Of a DNA stretch of 64,000 bases, positions 32,437-41,821 are shown in pieces. A model generated the notes under the pieces. The model made no database searches. It saw nothing but the letters and a program-made list of their open reading frames with translations, and had not been told where the DNA came from. Each line of letters begins with the position of its first letter. Position 1 is the first letter of the stretch. The position numbers and the translations under genes are program-made. The stretch is from Georgenia subflava (GTDB lineage: Bacteria > Actinomycetota > Actinomycetes > Actinomycetales > Actinomycetaceae), in NCBI RefSeq assembly GCF_009193155.1, contig NZ_VUKD01000005.1, positions 124,001-188,000 on the forward strand, read 5' to 3'.

Positions 32437-33798
32437 ATGACCCGCGCTGAAGATCCCTGGTCCGCCCCGGTCGCCGCCGGGCCGCTGGACGCCGTCGTGG
32501 ACGTGCCCGGCTCGAAGTCGCTGACGAACCGCTACCTGCTGCTGGCCGCGCTCGCGCAGACCCCGACCGAGCTCGTCGCACCGCTGCACTCGCGCGACGC
32601 CGACCTCATGGTCGGTGCGCTGCGTGCGCTGGGCACACAGGTCGAGGCCACCGGCGCGGACGGGGCCGACCTGCGGGTCACGGCACGCCCGCTGCGCGGC
32701 CCGGCCACCGTGGACTGCGGGCTCGCCGGCACGGTCATGCGGTTCGTCCCCGCCCTGGCCGTCCTGGCCGACGGCGAGGTGCGCCTGGACGGCGACGAGC
32801 GCGCACGCGAGCGCCCGATGGCACCCGTCGTCCAGGGGCTGCGGGACCTCGGCGCCGCGATCGAGGCCGCGGAGGGGCCGGGCGGCGCCGCCGTCCTGCC
32901 GCTGACGGTCCACGGCACCGGCTCGCTGCCCGGCGGCTCGGTCGACGTCGACGCGTCCGGCTCCAGCCAGTTCGTCTCGGCCCTGCTGCTCGCCGCCCCC
33001 GCCTACGACCTCGGGGTGGACCTGCGGCACACCGGCGCGACGCTGCCGTCGCTCCCCCACATCGACATGACGGTGGCGGTCCTTCGCGAGCGCGGCGTCA
33101 CCGTCGAGGAGCTCGACGCCGACGGCGGCCCCGCGGGCGGGCAGACCGGCACGGCACCCACCCGCTGGCGTGTCCATCCCGGACCGGTCGCCGGCGGGAC
33201 CGTCGTCGTCGAGCCGGACCTGTCGAACGCCGGGCCGTTCCTCGCCGCCGCGCTCGCCGCCGGCGGGACGGTGCGGGTGCCCCGGTGGCCGGCGACGACC
33301 ACCCAGGGCGGGGACGCGCTGCGGGACCTGCTCGCGCGGATGGGGGCCGGCGTCGTGCTCGGCGACGACGGCGTCCTGGCGGTCACCGGCCCGGCCGACG
33401 GCGCGATCCTGGGCCTGGACGCCGACCTGCACGAGGTGGGCGAGCTCGCCCCGACGATCGCCGCGCTGTGCGCGCTCGCCGAGACCCCCTCACGGCTGCG
33501 CGGCATCGCCCACCTGCGCGGGCACGAGACCGACCGCCTGGCCGCCCTCGTCGCCGAGATCACCCGGCTCGGTGGCCGGGCCCGGGAGACCGACGACGGC
33601 ATCGAGATCGACCCGGCGCCGTTGCACGGCGGCATCGTGCAGACCTACGCCGACCACCGGATGGCGACGTTCGCGACCATCCTCGGCCTGCGTGTACCCG
33701 GCGTGCAGGTGGTGGACATCGCGACCACCGCCAAGACCGTGCCGGACTTCCCCGTCATGTGGGAAGCGATGGTCGCGCAGCGGGTCAGGGCGGACTGA
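32437..33798 (+). CDS. aroA: 3-phosphoshikimate 1-carboxyvinyltransferase (EPSP synthase)
   Basis: A 453-residue enzyme of the shikimate pathway that joins phosphoenolpyruvate to shikimate-3-phosphate. Motifs: PGSKSLTNRYLLLAALA at the N-terminus, GLAGTVMRFVPALA, DGDERARERPM, SGSSQFVSALLLAA, and HETDRLAALVAEI and DHRMATFATILGL near the C-terminus. Length and motifs are complete. It is followed 12 bp later by rsgA, a pairing seen in many actinobacteria. Confidence 0.96.
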   Translation: MTRAEDPWSAPVAAGPLDAVVDVPGSKSLTNRYLLLAALAQTPTELVAPLHSRDADLMVGALRALGTQVEATGADGADLRVTARPLRGPATVDCGLAGTVMRFVPALAVLADGEVRLDGDERARERPMAPVVQGLRDLGAAIEAAEGPGGAAVLPLTVHGTGSLPGGSVDVDASGSSQFVSALLLAAPAYDLGVDLRHTGATLPSLPHIDMTVAVLRERGVTVEELDADGGPAGGQTGTAPTRWRVHPGPVAGGTVVVEPDLSNAGPFLAAALAAGGTVRVPRWPATTTQGGDALRDLLARMGAGVVLGDDGVLAVTGPADGAILGLDADLHEVGELAPTIAALCALAETPSRLRGIAHLRGHETDRLAALVAEITRLGGRARETDDGIEIDPAPLHGGIVQTYADHRMATFATILGLRVPGVQVVDIATTAKTVPDFPVMWEAMVAQRVRAD

Positions 33799-33809
33799 GG
33801 GCCCTGCCG

Positions 33810-34838
33810 GTGGCACGCGACACGGGCACCGACGACGCACGGGTGCGGGTGCGCCCCAACCCCCGCGGCACCCGGCCCCGGACGAAGACCCGTCCCGAGC
33901 ACGCCGACGCGGTCGGCGCGATGGTCACCGGCGTCGACCGCGGCCGCTACCAGCTGCTGACCGACGCGGGCACGCCCGTGGTGGGGATGAAGGCACGAGA
34001 GCTCGGGCGCGGCGACCGCTCCGCCGTCGTCGTCGGGGACCGGGTGGGGGTGGTCGGTGACGTCTCCGGCCGCAAGGACACCCTGGCCCGGATCGTGCGG
34101 GTCGAGGAGCGCAGCTCCGCGCTGCGCCGCTCGGCCGAGGACGGCGAGGGCGCGGGGGTGGAGCGGGTGATCGTCGCCAACGCGGACCAGCTGCTCATCG
34201 TGACCGCGCTGGCCGACCCGGAGCCGCGTCCCCGCATGGTCGACCGGTGCCTGGTCGCGGCCTACGACGCGGGCATGGAGCCGGTGCTGTGCCTGACGAA
34301 GGCCGACCTGGCCGATCCAGCCGCCTTCCTGGCCCAGTACGAGGCGCTGGCGGTGCCGGCGTTGGTGACCTCGATCGTCGGGGACGAGATCCGCGGGCTC
34401 GAGGCGGTTCAGGAGCATCTCGCGGGGCGCACCTCGGTGCTGATCGGTCACTCCGGGGTCGGCAAGTCCACCCTCGTCAACGCCCTGGTGCCCGACGCCG
34501 GACGGGCGACCGGCGGCGTCAACGTGGTCACCGGACGGGGCCGGCACACGTCGTCCTCGGCCGTCGCGCTGGCGCTGCCGGACGGCGGCTGGGCGATCGA
34601 CACCCCGGGCGTGCGGTCCTTCGGTCTGAGCCATATCGGCGCCGACGACCTGCTGGCGGCCTTCGCGGACCTCTCGGCCGTCGCCGCGGACTGCCCACGC
34701 GGCTGCAGCCACGCCGAGGACGCACCCGACTGCGCCCTGGACGAGTGGGCGGCCCGCGGGGACGCGGGACCGGCCGGGAGGGCTCGGCTCGCCTCCTTCC
34801 GGCGGCTGCTGGCGGCCAAGATCGGTGCGTCGGAGTGA
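33810..34838 (+). CDS. rsgA: Ribosome small-subunit GTPase RsgA
   Basis: A 342-residue circularly permuted GTPase that assists late 30S maturation. The motif order is permuted as expected: G4 LTKADLAD, then G1 GHSGVGKSTLVN and G3 DTPGVRSFG. An OB-fold precedes the G domain (residues about 30-110). The C-terminal zinc site is CPRGCSHAEDAPDC. The start GTG 33810 is supported by GAGGG 8 nt before it. Confidence 0.95.
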   Translation: MARDTGTDDARVRVRPNPRGTRPRTKTRPEHADAVGAMVTGVDRGRYQLLTDAGTPVVGMKARELGRGDRSAVVVGDRVGVVGDVSGRKDTLARIVRVEERSSALRRSAEDGEGAGVERVIVANADQLLIVTALADPEPRPRMVDRCLVAAYDAGMEPVLCLTKADLADPAAFLAQYEALAVPALVTSIVGDEIRGLEAVQEHLAGRTSVLIGHSGVGKSTLVNALVPDAGRATGGVNVVTGRGRHTSSSAVALALPDGGWAIDTPGVRSFGLSHIGADDLLAAFADLSAVAADCPRGCSHAEDAPDCALDEWAARGDAGPAGRARLASFRRLLAAKIGASE

Positions 34839-35251
34839 GACGCTGCCGGGTCGTGCTGGTGGTCGGACTGCTCGCCCTGGCCGGCTGCGCCGAGGCGGAG
34901 CAGGGATACACCTCGGTGAGCGCCGGCGGCCTGACCGTCCTGACCGCGACCGACCTCGTCGGCGAGCCCGGCAACGCGGTGAGCGGCACCGTGGCCGTCG
35001 ACGACGCCGGCTGCGTCGGCCTCGAGGACGGCGACGAGCTCCGGCTGGTCGTGTGGCCCGCGGGGACGGGGCTCGGCACCGACGGCCGGATCATGCTCCC
35101 CGAGCTCCGCAACGTCGCGGTCGGCCAGCAGCTGTCGGGCACGGGCATCCCCGTGCCCGCCGACGAGGTCGACGCCGGGGCGGACTGCCCCACGGACCAG
35201 GCGGAGGTGACCGTGCTCGACGCGGTCGGGACCGTGTGGGGCGCGCACTGA
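34835..35251 (+). CDS. Small secreted lipoprotein of unknown function
   Basis: A 138-residue protein with a signal peptide ending in the lipobox ALAGC (Cys18). It is followed by one compact beta-rich domain with two cysteines (about 56 and 123) that could form a disulfide. No family is recognised. GTG 34835 overlaps the rsgA stop (GTGA), so it is coupled to the aroA-rsgA unit. Confidence 0.78.
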   Translation: MRRCRVVLVVGLLALAGCAEAEQGYTSVSAGGLTVLTATDLVGEPGNAVSGTVAVDDAGCVGLEDGDELRLVVWPAGTGLGTDGRIMLPELRNVAVGQQLSGTGIPVPADEVDAGADCPTDQAEVTVLDAVGTVWGAH

Positions 35252-35305
35252 GCACGTGCCGCCCGGGCGGCGGAGCGCCGTCGCCGCTGCGGCGCGGGGC
35301 CGCGA

Positions 35306-35311
35306 TACGGT
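35306..35311 (+). promoter_or_regulatory. -10 element of a leaderless hisN promoter
   Basis: TACGGT lies exactly 7 nt before ATG 35319. Confidence 0.6.
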
Positions 35312-35318
35312 GCCCGTC

Positions 35319-36125
35319 ATGACTGTGCAAGGCGCCAGCCGCCACACCGACGACCTGCGCCTGGCGCACGTCATCGCCGACCAGGTCGACGGGCAGACCA
35401 TGCACCGCTTCGGCGCCCAGGACCTCACGGTGGAGACCAAGCCCGACCTGAGCCCCGTCACCGACGCGGACCGCAGCGCCGAGGAGATCGTCCGGGCGCA
35501 GCTGAGCCGCACCCGGCCGCGCGACTCCGTGCTCGGCGAGGAGTTCGGGACCACCGGGCACTCCCAGCGCCAGTGGGTCGTCGACCCCATCGACGGGACC
35601 AAGAACTTCGTGCGCGGCGTGCCGGTGTGGGCCACGCTCATCGGTCTCGTCGAGGACGGTGAGGTGGTGCTCGGCGTCGTCTCGGCACCTGCGCTGAACC
35701 GGCGCTGGTGGGCGGCGCTCGGCTCGGGCGCGTGGACCGGACGGTCGCTCTCCGCGGCTCGCCAGCTCCACGTCTCGAAGGTCTCGCAGCTGGCCGACGC
35801 CTCGATGAGCTACTCCTCGCTCGACGGCTGGGCCGAGCGCGGCTCACTCCGCTCGTTCCTGGGGCTCGCGCAGCAGGTGTGGCGCACCCGCGCGTACGGC
35901 GACTTCTGGTCCTACATGCTCGCCGCGGAGGGCGCCGTCGACATCGCGTGCGAGCCTGAGCTGGAGGTGTACGACATGGCCGCGCTCGTGCCCATCGTCA
36001 CCGAGGCCGGCGGACGGTTCACGAGCCTGGACGGCGCGGACGGCCCCTGGGGCGGCAGCGCCGTGGTGACCAACGGCCTGCTCCACGACGCGGTGCTCGA
36101 GCAGCTGGCCGCGCAGGAGGACTGA
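35319..36125 (+). CDS. hisN: Histidinol-phosphatase HisN (inositol-monophosphatase family)
   Basis: A 268-residue Mg2+-dependent phosphatase that converts histidinol phosphate to histidinol, the actinobacterial form of this step. Metal-site motifs are VLGEEFG, WVVDPIDGTKNFVRG, and the C-terminal ELEVYDMAALVPIVTEAGG. The last motif usually has Trp-Asp and here has Tyr-Asp. The start ATG 35319 is supported by TACGGT 7 nt upstream; an in-frame ATG 63 bp earlier is less likely. Confidence 0.92.
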   Translation: MTVQGASRHTDDLRLAHVIADQVDGQTMHRFGAQDLTVETKPDLSPVTDADRSAEEIVRAQLSRTRPRDSVLGEEFGTTGHSQRQWVVDPIDGTKNFVRGVPVWATLIGLVEDGEVVLGVVSAPALNRRWWAALGSGAWTGRSLSAARQLHVSKVSQLADASMSYSSLDGWAERGSLRSFLGLAQQVWRTRAYGDFWSYMLAAEGAVDIACEPELEVYDMAALVPIVTEAGGRFTSLDGADGPWGGSAVVTNGLLHDAVLEQLAAQED

Positions 36126-36163
36126 CCGCTACGCGTCCGACGACCGGGCACTGAGCCACCGGC

Positions 36164-36289
36164 TCACGTGCCGGACGAACCCGACCTGGCGACGGACATC
36201 TCTCCGGCAGCATCGAGGTCCGCGATGAGCTCCTTCATGGTGCGCAGACGCACTGCCAGGACGTCCGGCCGGAGGTCCTTGGGGCTCAC
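36164..36289 (-). pseudogene. Truncated HEPN-domain toxin remnant
   Basis: A 41-codon frame starts with GTG 36289, overlapping the stop of the MNT gene (GTGA). Its beginning (SPKDLRPDVLAVRLRTMKEL) resembles the first helix of HEPN (DUF86-type) toxins paired with MNT antitoxins. It ends after SVARSGSSGT, before the region where the catalytic R-x4-6-H motif should lie. Only 38 bp remain before the hisN stop, so the C-terminal two thirds are deleted. The identification is moderate because the fragment is short. Confidence 0.6.
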
Positions 36290-36702
36290 GCGCCCATCAG
36301 CTCCAGCTGGGCGCGGCGCAGCGGCTTCGTATCGAGATAGTCGCGGACGGCGAACATCTGGGCCTCGGCAAAAATGCTCGGATCCGCCTCGTAAAGCAGC
36401 TCGACACCCCGGCCCAGAGCCTCGAACCGGGCCACGGGGCCCGCACGGCGAAGGTCCATGACGTCGATCGCGTCGGAGCCGGTGAGATGGATCAGGTCGG
36501 TGACGACGGCCGCCGGATCGCCGGTGCGGCCGTGCTCGAACCTGATGGCCAGGTCGATATCCGCCGCGGTCGCGGGCTGGCGCGTGGCACTACCGAAAAG
36601 CACGACAAGATCGACGTCTCGGCGGATGCATAGCCGTTCAAGCTCGCCCTGGTCGGCAGCGGCACGAAGCCGCGCAAGACCGGCGTCGATCGAGGTGGCC
36701 AT
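36286..36702 (-). CDS. Minimal nucleotidyltransferase (MNT) antitoxin-like protein
   Basis: A 138-residue nucleotidyltransferase-fold protein. The catalytic pattern GS-x10-D-x-D is present as LFGSATRQPATAADIDLAI. In HEPN/MNT toxin-antitoxin systems such proteins transfer AMP to the HEPN toxin and so silence it. Here the partner gene is truncated, so this is an orphan. The start ATG 36702 is supported by TACGCT 7 nt upstream. It is divergent from DUF1992. Confidence 0.85.
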   Translation of the reverse strand: MATSIDAGLARLRAAADQGELERLCIRRDVDLVVLFGSATRQPATAADIDLAIRFEHGRTGDPAAVVTDLIHLTGSDAIDVMDLRRAGPVARFEALGRGVELLYEADPSIFAEAQMFAVRDYLDTKPLRRAQLELMGA

Positions 36703-36709
36703 AGCCACA

Positions 36710-36715
36710 AGCGTA
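36710..36715 (-). promoter_or_regulatory. -10 element of a leaderless MNT promoter
   Basis: TACGCT on the minus strand lies 7 nt before ATG 36702. Confidence 0.55.
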
Positions 36716-36797
36716 GCCTCGGAGACCTCGCCGACGCCGGACAGCGGCATTGCCTATTGGGTCGCGGTGCGTCGGGCTCGGGCGGCACACTCGGGGT

Positions 36798-37367
36798 ATG
36801 ACCGAGCGCAGGCCCGCCGACTTGCCGGTGGGGAACTGGGTCGACCAGCTCGTCCGCCAGGCGCAGGAGCGCGGGGAGTTCGACAACCTCCCCGGCGCCG
36901 GCAAACCGCTGCCCGACGTCGACGGTCCGCACGACGAGAACTGGTGGATCCGGCGAAAGCTCGCCGACGAGGGCCTGCCCGCCGACGCGCTCCTCCCGCC
37001 GGCGCTGCAGCTGCGCAAGGAGGTCGCCGCCCTGCCGGAGACCGTCCGGGACCTGCCGTCGGAGGACGCCGTGCGCGAGACGGTCCGCGAGGTGAACCAG
37101 CGCGTGGCCGCGTGGATCCGCACGCCGTCGGGGCCGGTGGTGCCCGTCGGCCCGGCCGACGTGGAGACGGTCGTCCGCGGCTGGCGTGCCGGGCGGACCG
37201 CTGCCGCGGCCGGTGCCACCCCGTCACAACCCGACGGCGGCACGTCACCCGCACCTCCCGACGGCGCCACGTCACCCGCACGCCCCGACGGCGGCGAGAA
37301 CGCGACGGGCAAGACCCGGCCGCCGTGGTGGCGACGAGTCCTTCGGCGGCGCGCACACCGGGACTGA
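36798..37367 (+). CDS. DUF1992-family protein
   Basis: A 189-residue protein. The first 70 residues carry the DUF1992 signature (VDQLVRQAQERGEFDNLPGA, then GKPLP and WWIRRKLADEG), also seen in DnaJ homologue subfamily C member 28. A short helical region and a Pro/Ser/Gly-rich tail follow, ending in a strongly basic WWRRVLRRRAHRD. The function is unknown. The basic tail could contact membrane or nucleic acid. Confidence 0.85.
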   Translation: MTERRPADLPVGNWVDQLVRQAQERGEFDNLPGAGKPLPDVDGPHDENWWIRRKLADEGLPADALLPPALQLRKEVAALPETVRDLPSEDAVRETVREVNQRVAAWIRTPSGPVVPVGPADVETVVRGWRAGRTAAAAGATPSQPDGGTSPAPPDGATSPARPDGGENATGKTRPPWWRRVLRRRAHRD

Positions 37368-37483
37368 GCCGAGTCACTGGTCGACCGTCTGGATCACGCC
37401 GCGTGCGGGAGCCCGTTGCGACCACAGGGCAGCTGTGGGCGACACTCCTCCACAGCCTCACGGGCGATGTCGGTACCCGCGGT

Positions 37484-37489
37484 TAGTTT
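37484..37489 (+). promoter_or_regulatory. -10 element of a leaderless sbcD promoter
   Basis: TAGTTT lies 7 nt before ATG 37497, in a locally A+T-richer spot. Confidence 0.6.
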
Positions 37490-37496
37490 CGGTGTC

Positions 37497-38708
37497 ATGC
37501 GGATCCTGCACACCTCGGACTGGCACCTGGGCCGCACCCTGCACGGGGTCGACCTCCAGGAGCACCACGCCACGTTCCTCGACCACCTCGTCGAGCTCGT
37601 GCGTGCCGAGAAGGTGGACGCGGTGCTGGTCGCGGGAGACGTCTACGACCGGGCGGTCCCGCCAGTGGCCTCGGTGGAGCTACTCTCCGACGCGCTCACC
37701 AGGCTCACCGAGACCACCCGTGTGGTGCTCACCCCCGGCAACCACGACTCCGCCACCCGGCTCGGCTTCGGTGCCGGCCTCTTCCGCGACCGTCTCGTGG
37801 TGCGATCCGCCGTCGCCGATCTGGGAAGGCCGGTTGCGCTGCCGGACGTCGACGGCGCCACCGGCGCCCTCGTCTACGCCCTTCCGTACCTCGACCCCGA
37901 CATGACGCGCGAGGCGCTCGCCGGGCCGGAGCGGGACGAGCACGGCCGCCAGGTCCGCCCGGCCAGGTCGCACGAGGCCGTCACGGCCGCCGCCCTGCGC
38001 CGCGTCCGGGCGGACCTGGACCCGCGCCGCGCCGGCGGCGGCGCCCGGGTGCCGGCGGTGCTGCTCGCGCACACGTTCGTCACCGGGGGCGACGCCAGCG
38101 AGTCGGAGCGGGACATCCGCGTCGGCGGGGTCGACCAGGTGCCGTCCGGCGTGTTCGGCGACCCGTCCGGCCTCGACTACGTGGCGCTCGGCCACCTGCA
38201 CGGCCCGCAGCGGGTGGGCCGGGACGGCGTCGACCCGGTGATGCGCTACGCAGGCTCCCCGCTGGCCTTCTCCTTCTCCGAGGCGCGCCACCACAAGTCG
38301 ACCGCGCTGGTGGAGCTCGGACCCGACGGCGTCCGCGGGACCGAGCTCGTCCCCACCCCGGTGGCCCGACGGCTCGGCGACGTGACGGGCACGCTGGAGC
38401 AGCTCCTCGGCCGCACCTTCGACGACCGCACCGACGACTGGCTGCGGGTCACCGTGACCGATGACGTGCGCCCGGAGCAGATGTGGGCCCGGGTCGCCGC
38501 ACGCTTCCCCCACGCCCTGGTCGTCCAGCACGTCCCGGCCACGCTGCGTGAGCGGGCGGGGGCGGTCGCCGTCACCGCGGCGCAGGACCCGCTCGAGGTG
38601 GCCGCACAGTTCCTGCTCGCCGCCGGTGGCCGTCCCGCCGAGCAGGCCGAGCTCGCGGTCGTGCGAGAGGCGTACGAACGGGTCCTGGCAACGGAACGGA
38701 GCGCCTGA
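37497..38708 (+). CDS. sbcD: Exonuclease SbcD (Mre11-like nuclease subunit)
   Basis: A 403-residue metallophosphoesterase that, with SbcC, cleaves hairpins and double-strand ends. The metal motifs are HTSDWHLGRTLHG, LVAGDVYDRAVPP, TPGNHDSATRLG and ALGHLHGPQRVG. The start ATG 37497 is chosen because TAGTTT lies 7 nt upstream and the family begins MRILHTSD. Its TGA overlaps the sbcC ATG. Confidence 0.96.
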   Translation: MRILHTSDWHLGRTLHGVDLQEHHATFLDHLVELVRAEKVDAVLVAGDVYDRAVPPVASVELLSDALTRLTETTRVVLTPGNHDSATRLGFGAGLFRDRLVVRSAVADLGRPVALPDVDGATGALVYALPYLDPDMTREALAGPERDEHGRQVRPARSHEAVTAAALRRVRADLDPRRAGGGARVPAVLLAHTFVTGGDASESERDIRVGGVDQVPSGVFGDPSGLDYVALGHLHGPQRVGRDGVDPVMRYAGSPLAFSFSEARHHKSTALVELGPDGVRGTELVPTPVARRLGDVTGTLEQLLGRTFDDRTDDWLRVTVTDDVRPEQMWARVAARFPHALVVQHVPATLRERAGAVAVTAAQDPLEVAAQFLLAAGGRPAEQAELAVVREAYERVLATERSA

Positions 38709-41707
38709 TGCGGATCCATCGACTCACCCTGCAGGCCGTCGGTCCCTTCCCCGGCCGGCACACGGTCGACGTCGACGCGCTCTCGGCCGGCGGGCTCTTC
38801 CTGCTCGAGGGGCCGACCGGGGCGGGCAAGTCCACCATCATCGACGCCGTCGTGTTCGCCCTGTACGGCGGGGTCGCCGGCGGTGAGTCGTCCGACGACC
38901 GCCTCCACTCCGACCACGCCGACCCCGAGGTCGAGCCGTTCGTCGAGCTGACCTTCTCCACCGCGGCCGGGATATACCGCGTCTGGCGCTCGCCGAAGTT
39001 CCTCCGGCCCAAGAAGCGTGGCGGCGGCTTCACCACGCAGAACGCCCGCGCCAAGCTGTGGCGCCTGAGCGGCGCGGATGACGTAGGCGAGCCGGTCTCC
39101 GCGCAGGTGCAGGAGGTCGGTGGCGAGCTCGGACGCATCGTGGTGCTCGACCGGGCCCAGTTCACCCAGACCGTCGTGCTCCCGCAGGGGCAGTTCGCGT
39201 CGTTCCTGCGCGCACGGCCGGAGGACCGGCGGGCGGTGCTGCAGGACGTCTTCGGCACCGAGGTGTACGAGAAGCTCCAGAAGCAGCTCGCCGAGATGGC
39301 TCGAACCACCCGCACCGAGCTCGACAGGGCAACCGACGACATCGGCGCGGCGGCGCGCGCGTTCGCGTCGGCAGCCGCGCTCGAGGAGGGGCCCGCACTC
39401 GAGGACCCCGCGACGCTCGACGGCGACACCCTCACCGCCCTCACCGGGACCGTGTGCAAGCAGGTCGAGGAACGGGCCGACCAGGAGGACGCCCGGTGCA
39501 CGGCGGCGGCCGCCGCCGAACGCTCCGCCCGGTCGCGGCTCGACGCCCAGCGTGCCCTCGCCGAGCAGCTGCGACGTCGGTCCGCGCTCCTCGTCGAGCT
39601 GGAGACGCTGACCGCGGCCGAGCCCGGCATCAGGTCCGACACCGAACGCCTGGAGCTCGCCCGCCGCGCGGCGACCGTCACCGGGGCCGCCGGTGCCTAC
39701 GAACGCGCCACCGCACGCGTCGAGCGCGCCCAGCAGCAGCACGATTCCCTTCTGGCCACCGTCCGGTCCGGCACGCACACAGACCTCGCTCCGCTGGACT
39801 CCCTCGCGCTGCGCGCAGCGTGCGACGCGGCAACCGCCGAGCTGGGTGCGGTCACCGAGCTCGTCACCCTCGAGGCCGGCCTCCCCGCACGGCAGGAGCG
39901 GCTCGCCGCGGACCGTGCCGGCCTGGAGAGAGCGCTCGCCCGCACGGCGGAGGACCAGGCGGCGCTCGAGCTACGCCCGGCCGCCCGGGCGAAGATAGAC
40001 GACGAGCTCGGCGGCTACCGGGACGCCGGCGCCCGGCACTCCGGGGCGCAGGCGGACGCCACAGCCGCGAACGCCGTGCTCGAGGCCGCCCGGGCAGCCC
40101 GGGAGCGCGCGAGGGACGTCGCCACGGCCGAGACAGCGGTGGCAGCCGCTGCCGCCCGGTGCGCCGCCGCGGCGGACGCAGAGCACACCGTGCGTCGGCG
40201 CTGGGTCGCCGGGATCGCCGGTGCCCTGGCCGGGACCCTGCAGGACGGCCGGCCCTGCGCCGTGTGCGGCTCGCCCGAGCACCCCGCGCCCGCCCGCCCG
40301 TCGCCGGAGCACGCGACCGACGAGGACGTCGAGGTCGCCACCACGGCCCGCGAGGAGGCAGACCGTTCCCTCGGCGAGGCACGCACCCGGCTCACCACCG
40401 TGACCGAGCAGCTGCACGCGTTGCGAGCCGCGGCCGAGGGGCTGGACGTCGAGGCCGCCCAGGAGCGGTGCATGACGGCGGCAGGTGCCGTCGACGCGGC
40501 GATGGCAGCCATCCTGCGCTCGGCGCAGCTCGAGCAGGACCTCTCCGACCACGACGCCGAGACGGCGAGCCTCACGGGACGTCTCGCAGCCGCCCGCGCC
40601 GACCAGGCCGGCCTCACGGCGCGGCTGGCGCAGCAGGACCAGCAGCTCGCCGCCGACCGGGCGCGGTGCGAGCGCGGCCGCGGCGGGTCCACGTCCGTCA
40701 CCCACCGAGCGGCGGAGCTGCAGCAGCGGGCCGAGACCGCCCACGCGCTGCTGGAGGCGGCCCAGGAGCGGACCAGCGCGGCCGAGGCCGCCGACGATGC
40801 CGCCGCACGCCTGACCGCGGCCCTCACCGAGGCCGACCTGGCCGACGTCGCCGCCGTCCGTGGGGCGATCCTCACCGCCGATGACCAGCGCGTCCTCGCC
40901 GAGCGGGTCCGACGCCACGACAACGATGCGGCCCGAGTCCGAGCCGGCCTCGGCGAACCGGCGGTCGCGGCGCTGTCCGGGGACGAGAAGGCCGACGTCC
41001 CCGGTGCGGAGTCGGCGCACCAGCAGGCCATGGCCGTCCTCGCCGACGCCACCGGGGCGGCGCGCGAGCACCGCGTGCGGGCGCGGCAGGTGCGGGCGGC
41101 CGCCGACACGCTGCTCGCCACCCTGACGGCGCACGAGCAACGGCTCCGGCAGGCGGCCCCGGTCCTGCGGACCGCGGCCCTGGCCACCGCGGGCGAGGGC
41201 AACGAGCTCGACACGACCCTGGCGACCTTCGTGCTGCTGCGGCGTTTCGAGGACGTCGTCGCGGCCGCCAACGACCGTCTGTCGCTGATGTCGGACGGCC
41301 GTTACGCCCTCGAACGCATCGACGAGCGCGAGGGTGGGCAGCGCTCGCGCAAGGCCGGCCTCGGGCTCCAGGTCCGCGACCACGTCACCGAGTCCCCGCG
41401 CGACCCGCACACGCTGTCGGGCGGCGAGACGTTCTACGTCTCGCTGTGCCTGGCGCTCGGGCTGGCCGACGTCGTGCGCTCCGAGGCGGGGGGCGTCGAG
41501 CTCGGCACCCTCTTCGTCGACGAGGGGTTCGGCTCGCTCGACCCCGCCACGCTCGATACCGTCATGACCGAGCTGGGGCGGCTGCGCGAGGGCGGGCGGT
41601 CGGTCGGGATCGTCTCCCACGTGACCGAGCTCAAGGACCGCATCCCGGAGCGGATCGAGGTCCGGCGACTTCCCTCGGGCGCCTCGACGCTCGCTGTGCG
41701 GTCGTGA
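38708..41707 (+). CDS. sbcC: Exonuclease SbcC (Rad50-like SMC ATPase)
   Basis: A 999-residue SMC-like ATPase. Walker A is GPTGAGKSTIID (residues 35-46). Long Ala/Arg/Glu-rich coiled coils surround a zinc hook CAVC near residue 517, which joins two molecules. The C-terminal lobe has the ABC signature LSGGETFYVSLCLALGLAD and Walker B LFVDEGFGSLD. Translation is coupled to sbcD through TGATG. The sbcDC pair protects against palindromes, which matters in a genome with perfect inverted repeats. Confidence 0.96.
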   Translation: MRIHRLTLQAVGPFPGRHTVDVDALSAGGLFLLEGPTGAGKSTIIDAVVFALYGGVAGGESSDDRLHSDHADPEVEPFVELTFSTAAGIYRVWRSPKFLRPKKRGGGFTTQNARAKLWRLSGADDVGEPVSAQVQEVGGELGRIVVLDRAQFTQTVVLPQGQFASFLRARPEDRRAVLQDVFGTEVYEKLQKQLAEMARTTRTELDRATDDIGAAARAFASAAALEEGPALEDPATLDGDTLTALTGTVCKQVEERADQEDARCTAAAAAERSARSRLDAQRALAEQLRRRSALLVELETLTAAEPGIRSDTERLELARRAATVTGAAGAYERATARVERAQQQHDSLLATVRSGTHTDLAPLDSLALRAACDAATAELGAVTELVTLEAGLPARQERLAADRAGLERALARTAEDQAALELRPAARAKIDDELGGYRDAGARHSGAQADATAANAVLEAARAARERARDVATAETAVAAAAARCAAAADAEHTVRRRWVAGIAGALAGTLQDGRPCAVCGSPEHPAPARPSPEHATDEDVEVATTAREEADRSLGEARTRLTTVTEQLHALRAAAEGLDVEAAQERCMTAAGAVDAAMAAILRSAQLEQDLSDHDAETASLTGRLAAARADQAGLTARLAQQDQQLAADRARCERGRGGSTSVTHRAAELQQRAETAHALLEAAQERTSAAEAADDAAARLTAALTEADLADVAAVRGAILTADDQRVLAERVRRHDNDAARVRAGLGEPAVAALSGDEKADVPGAESAHQQAMAVLADATGAAREHRVRARQVRAAADTLLATLTAHEQRLRQAAPVLRTAALATAGEGNELDTTLATFVLLRRFEDVVAAANDRLSLMSDGRYALERIDEREGGQRSRKAGLGLQVRDHVTESPRDPHTLSGGETFYVSLCLALGLADVVRSEAGGVELGTLFVDEGFGSLDPATLDTVMTELGRLREGGRSVGIVSHVTELKDRIPERIEVRRLPSGASTLAVRS

Positions 41708-41742
41708 CCCACGGCGGGCGAGAGCGGTGAGAGCCCTCATGA

Positions 41743-41809
41743 GGCTCTGCACGACCACGGCCGCGGCTCCCTGGCGGCTCTGCTCGACCACGGCCGCGGG
41801 CTCCTCGGC
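41743..41809. repeat. Two ~33-bp direct repeats between convergent genes
   Basis: GGCTCTGC-CGACCACGGCCGCGG occurs at 41743 and 41776 with small differences. AGAGCC/GGCTCT forms a short hairpin just before. They lie between the 3' ends of sbcC and the DUF6912 gene and may help stop transcription. Confidence 0.7.
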
Positions 41810-41821
41810 GGCTTGAATCGC

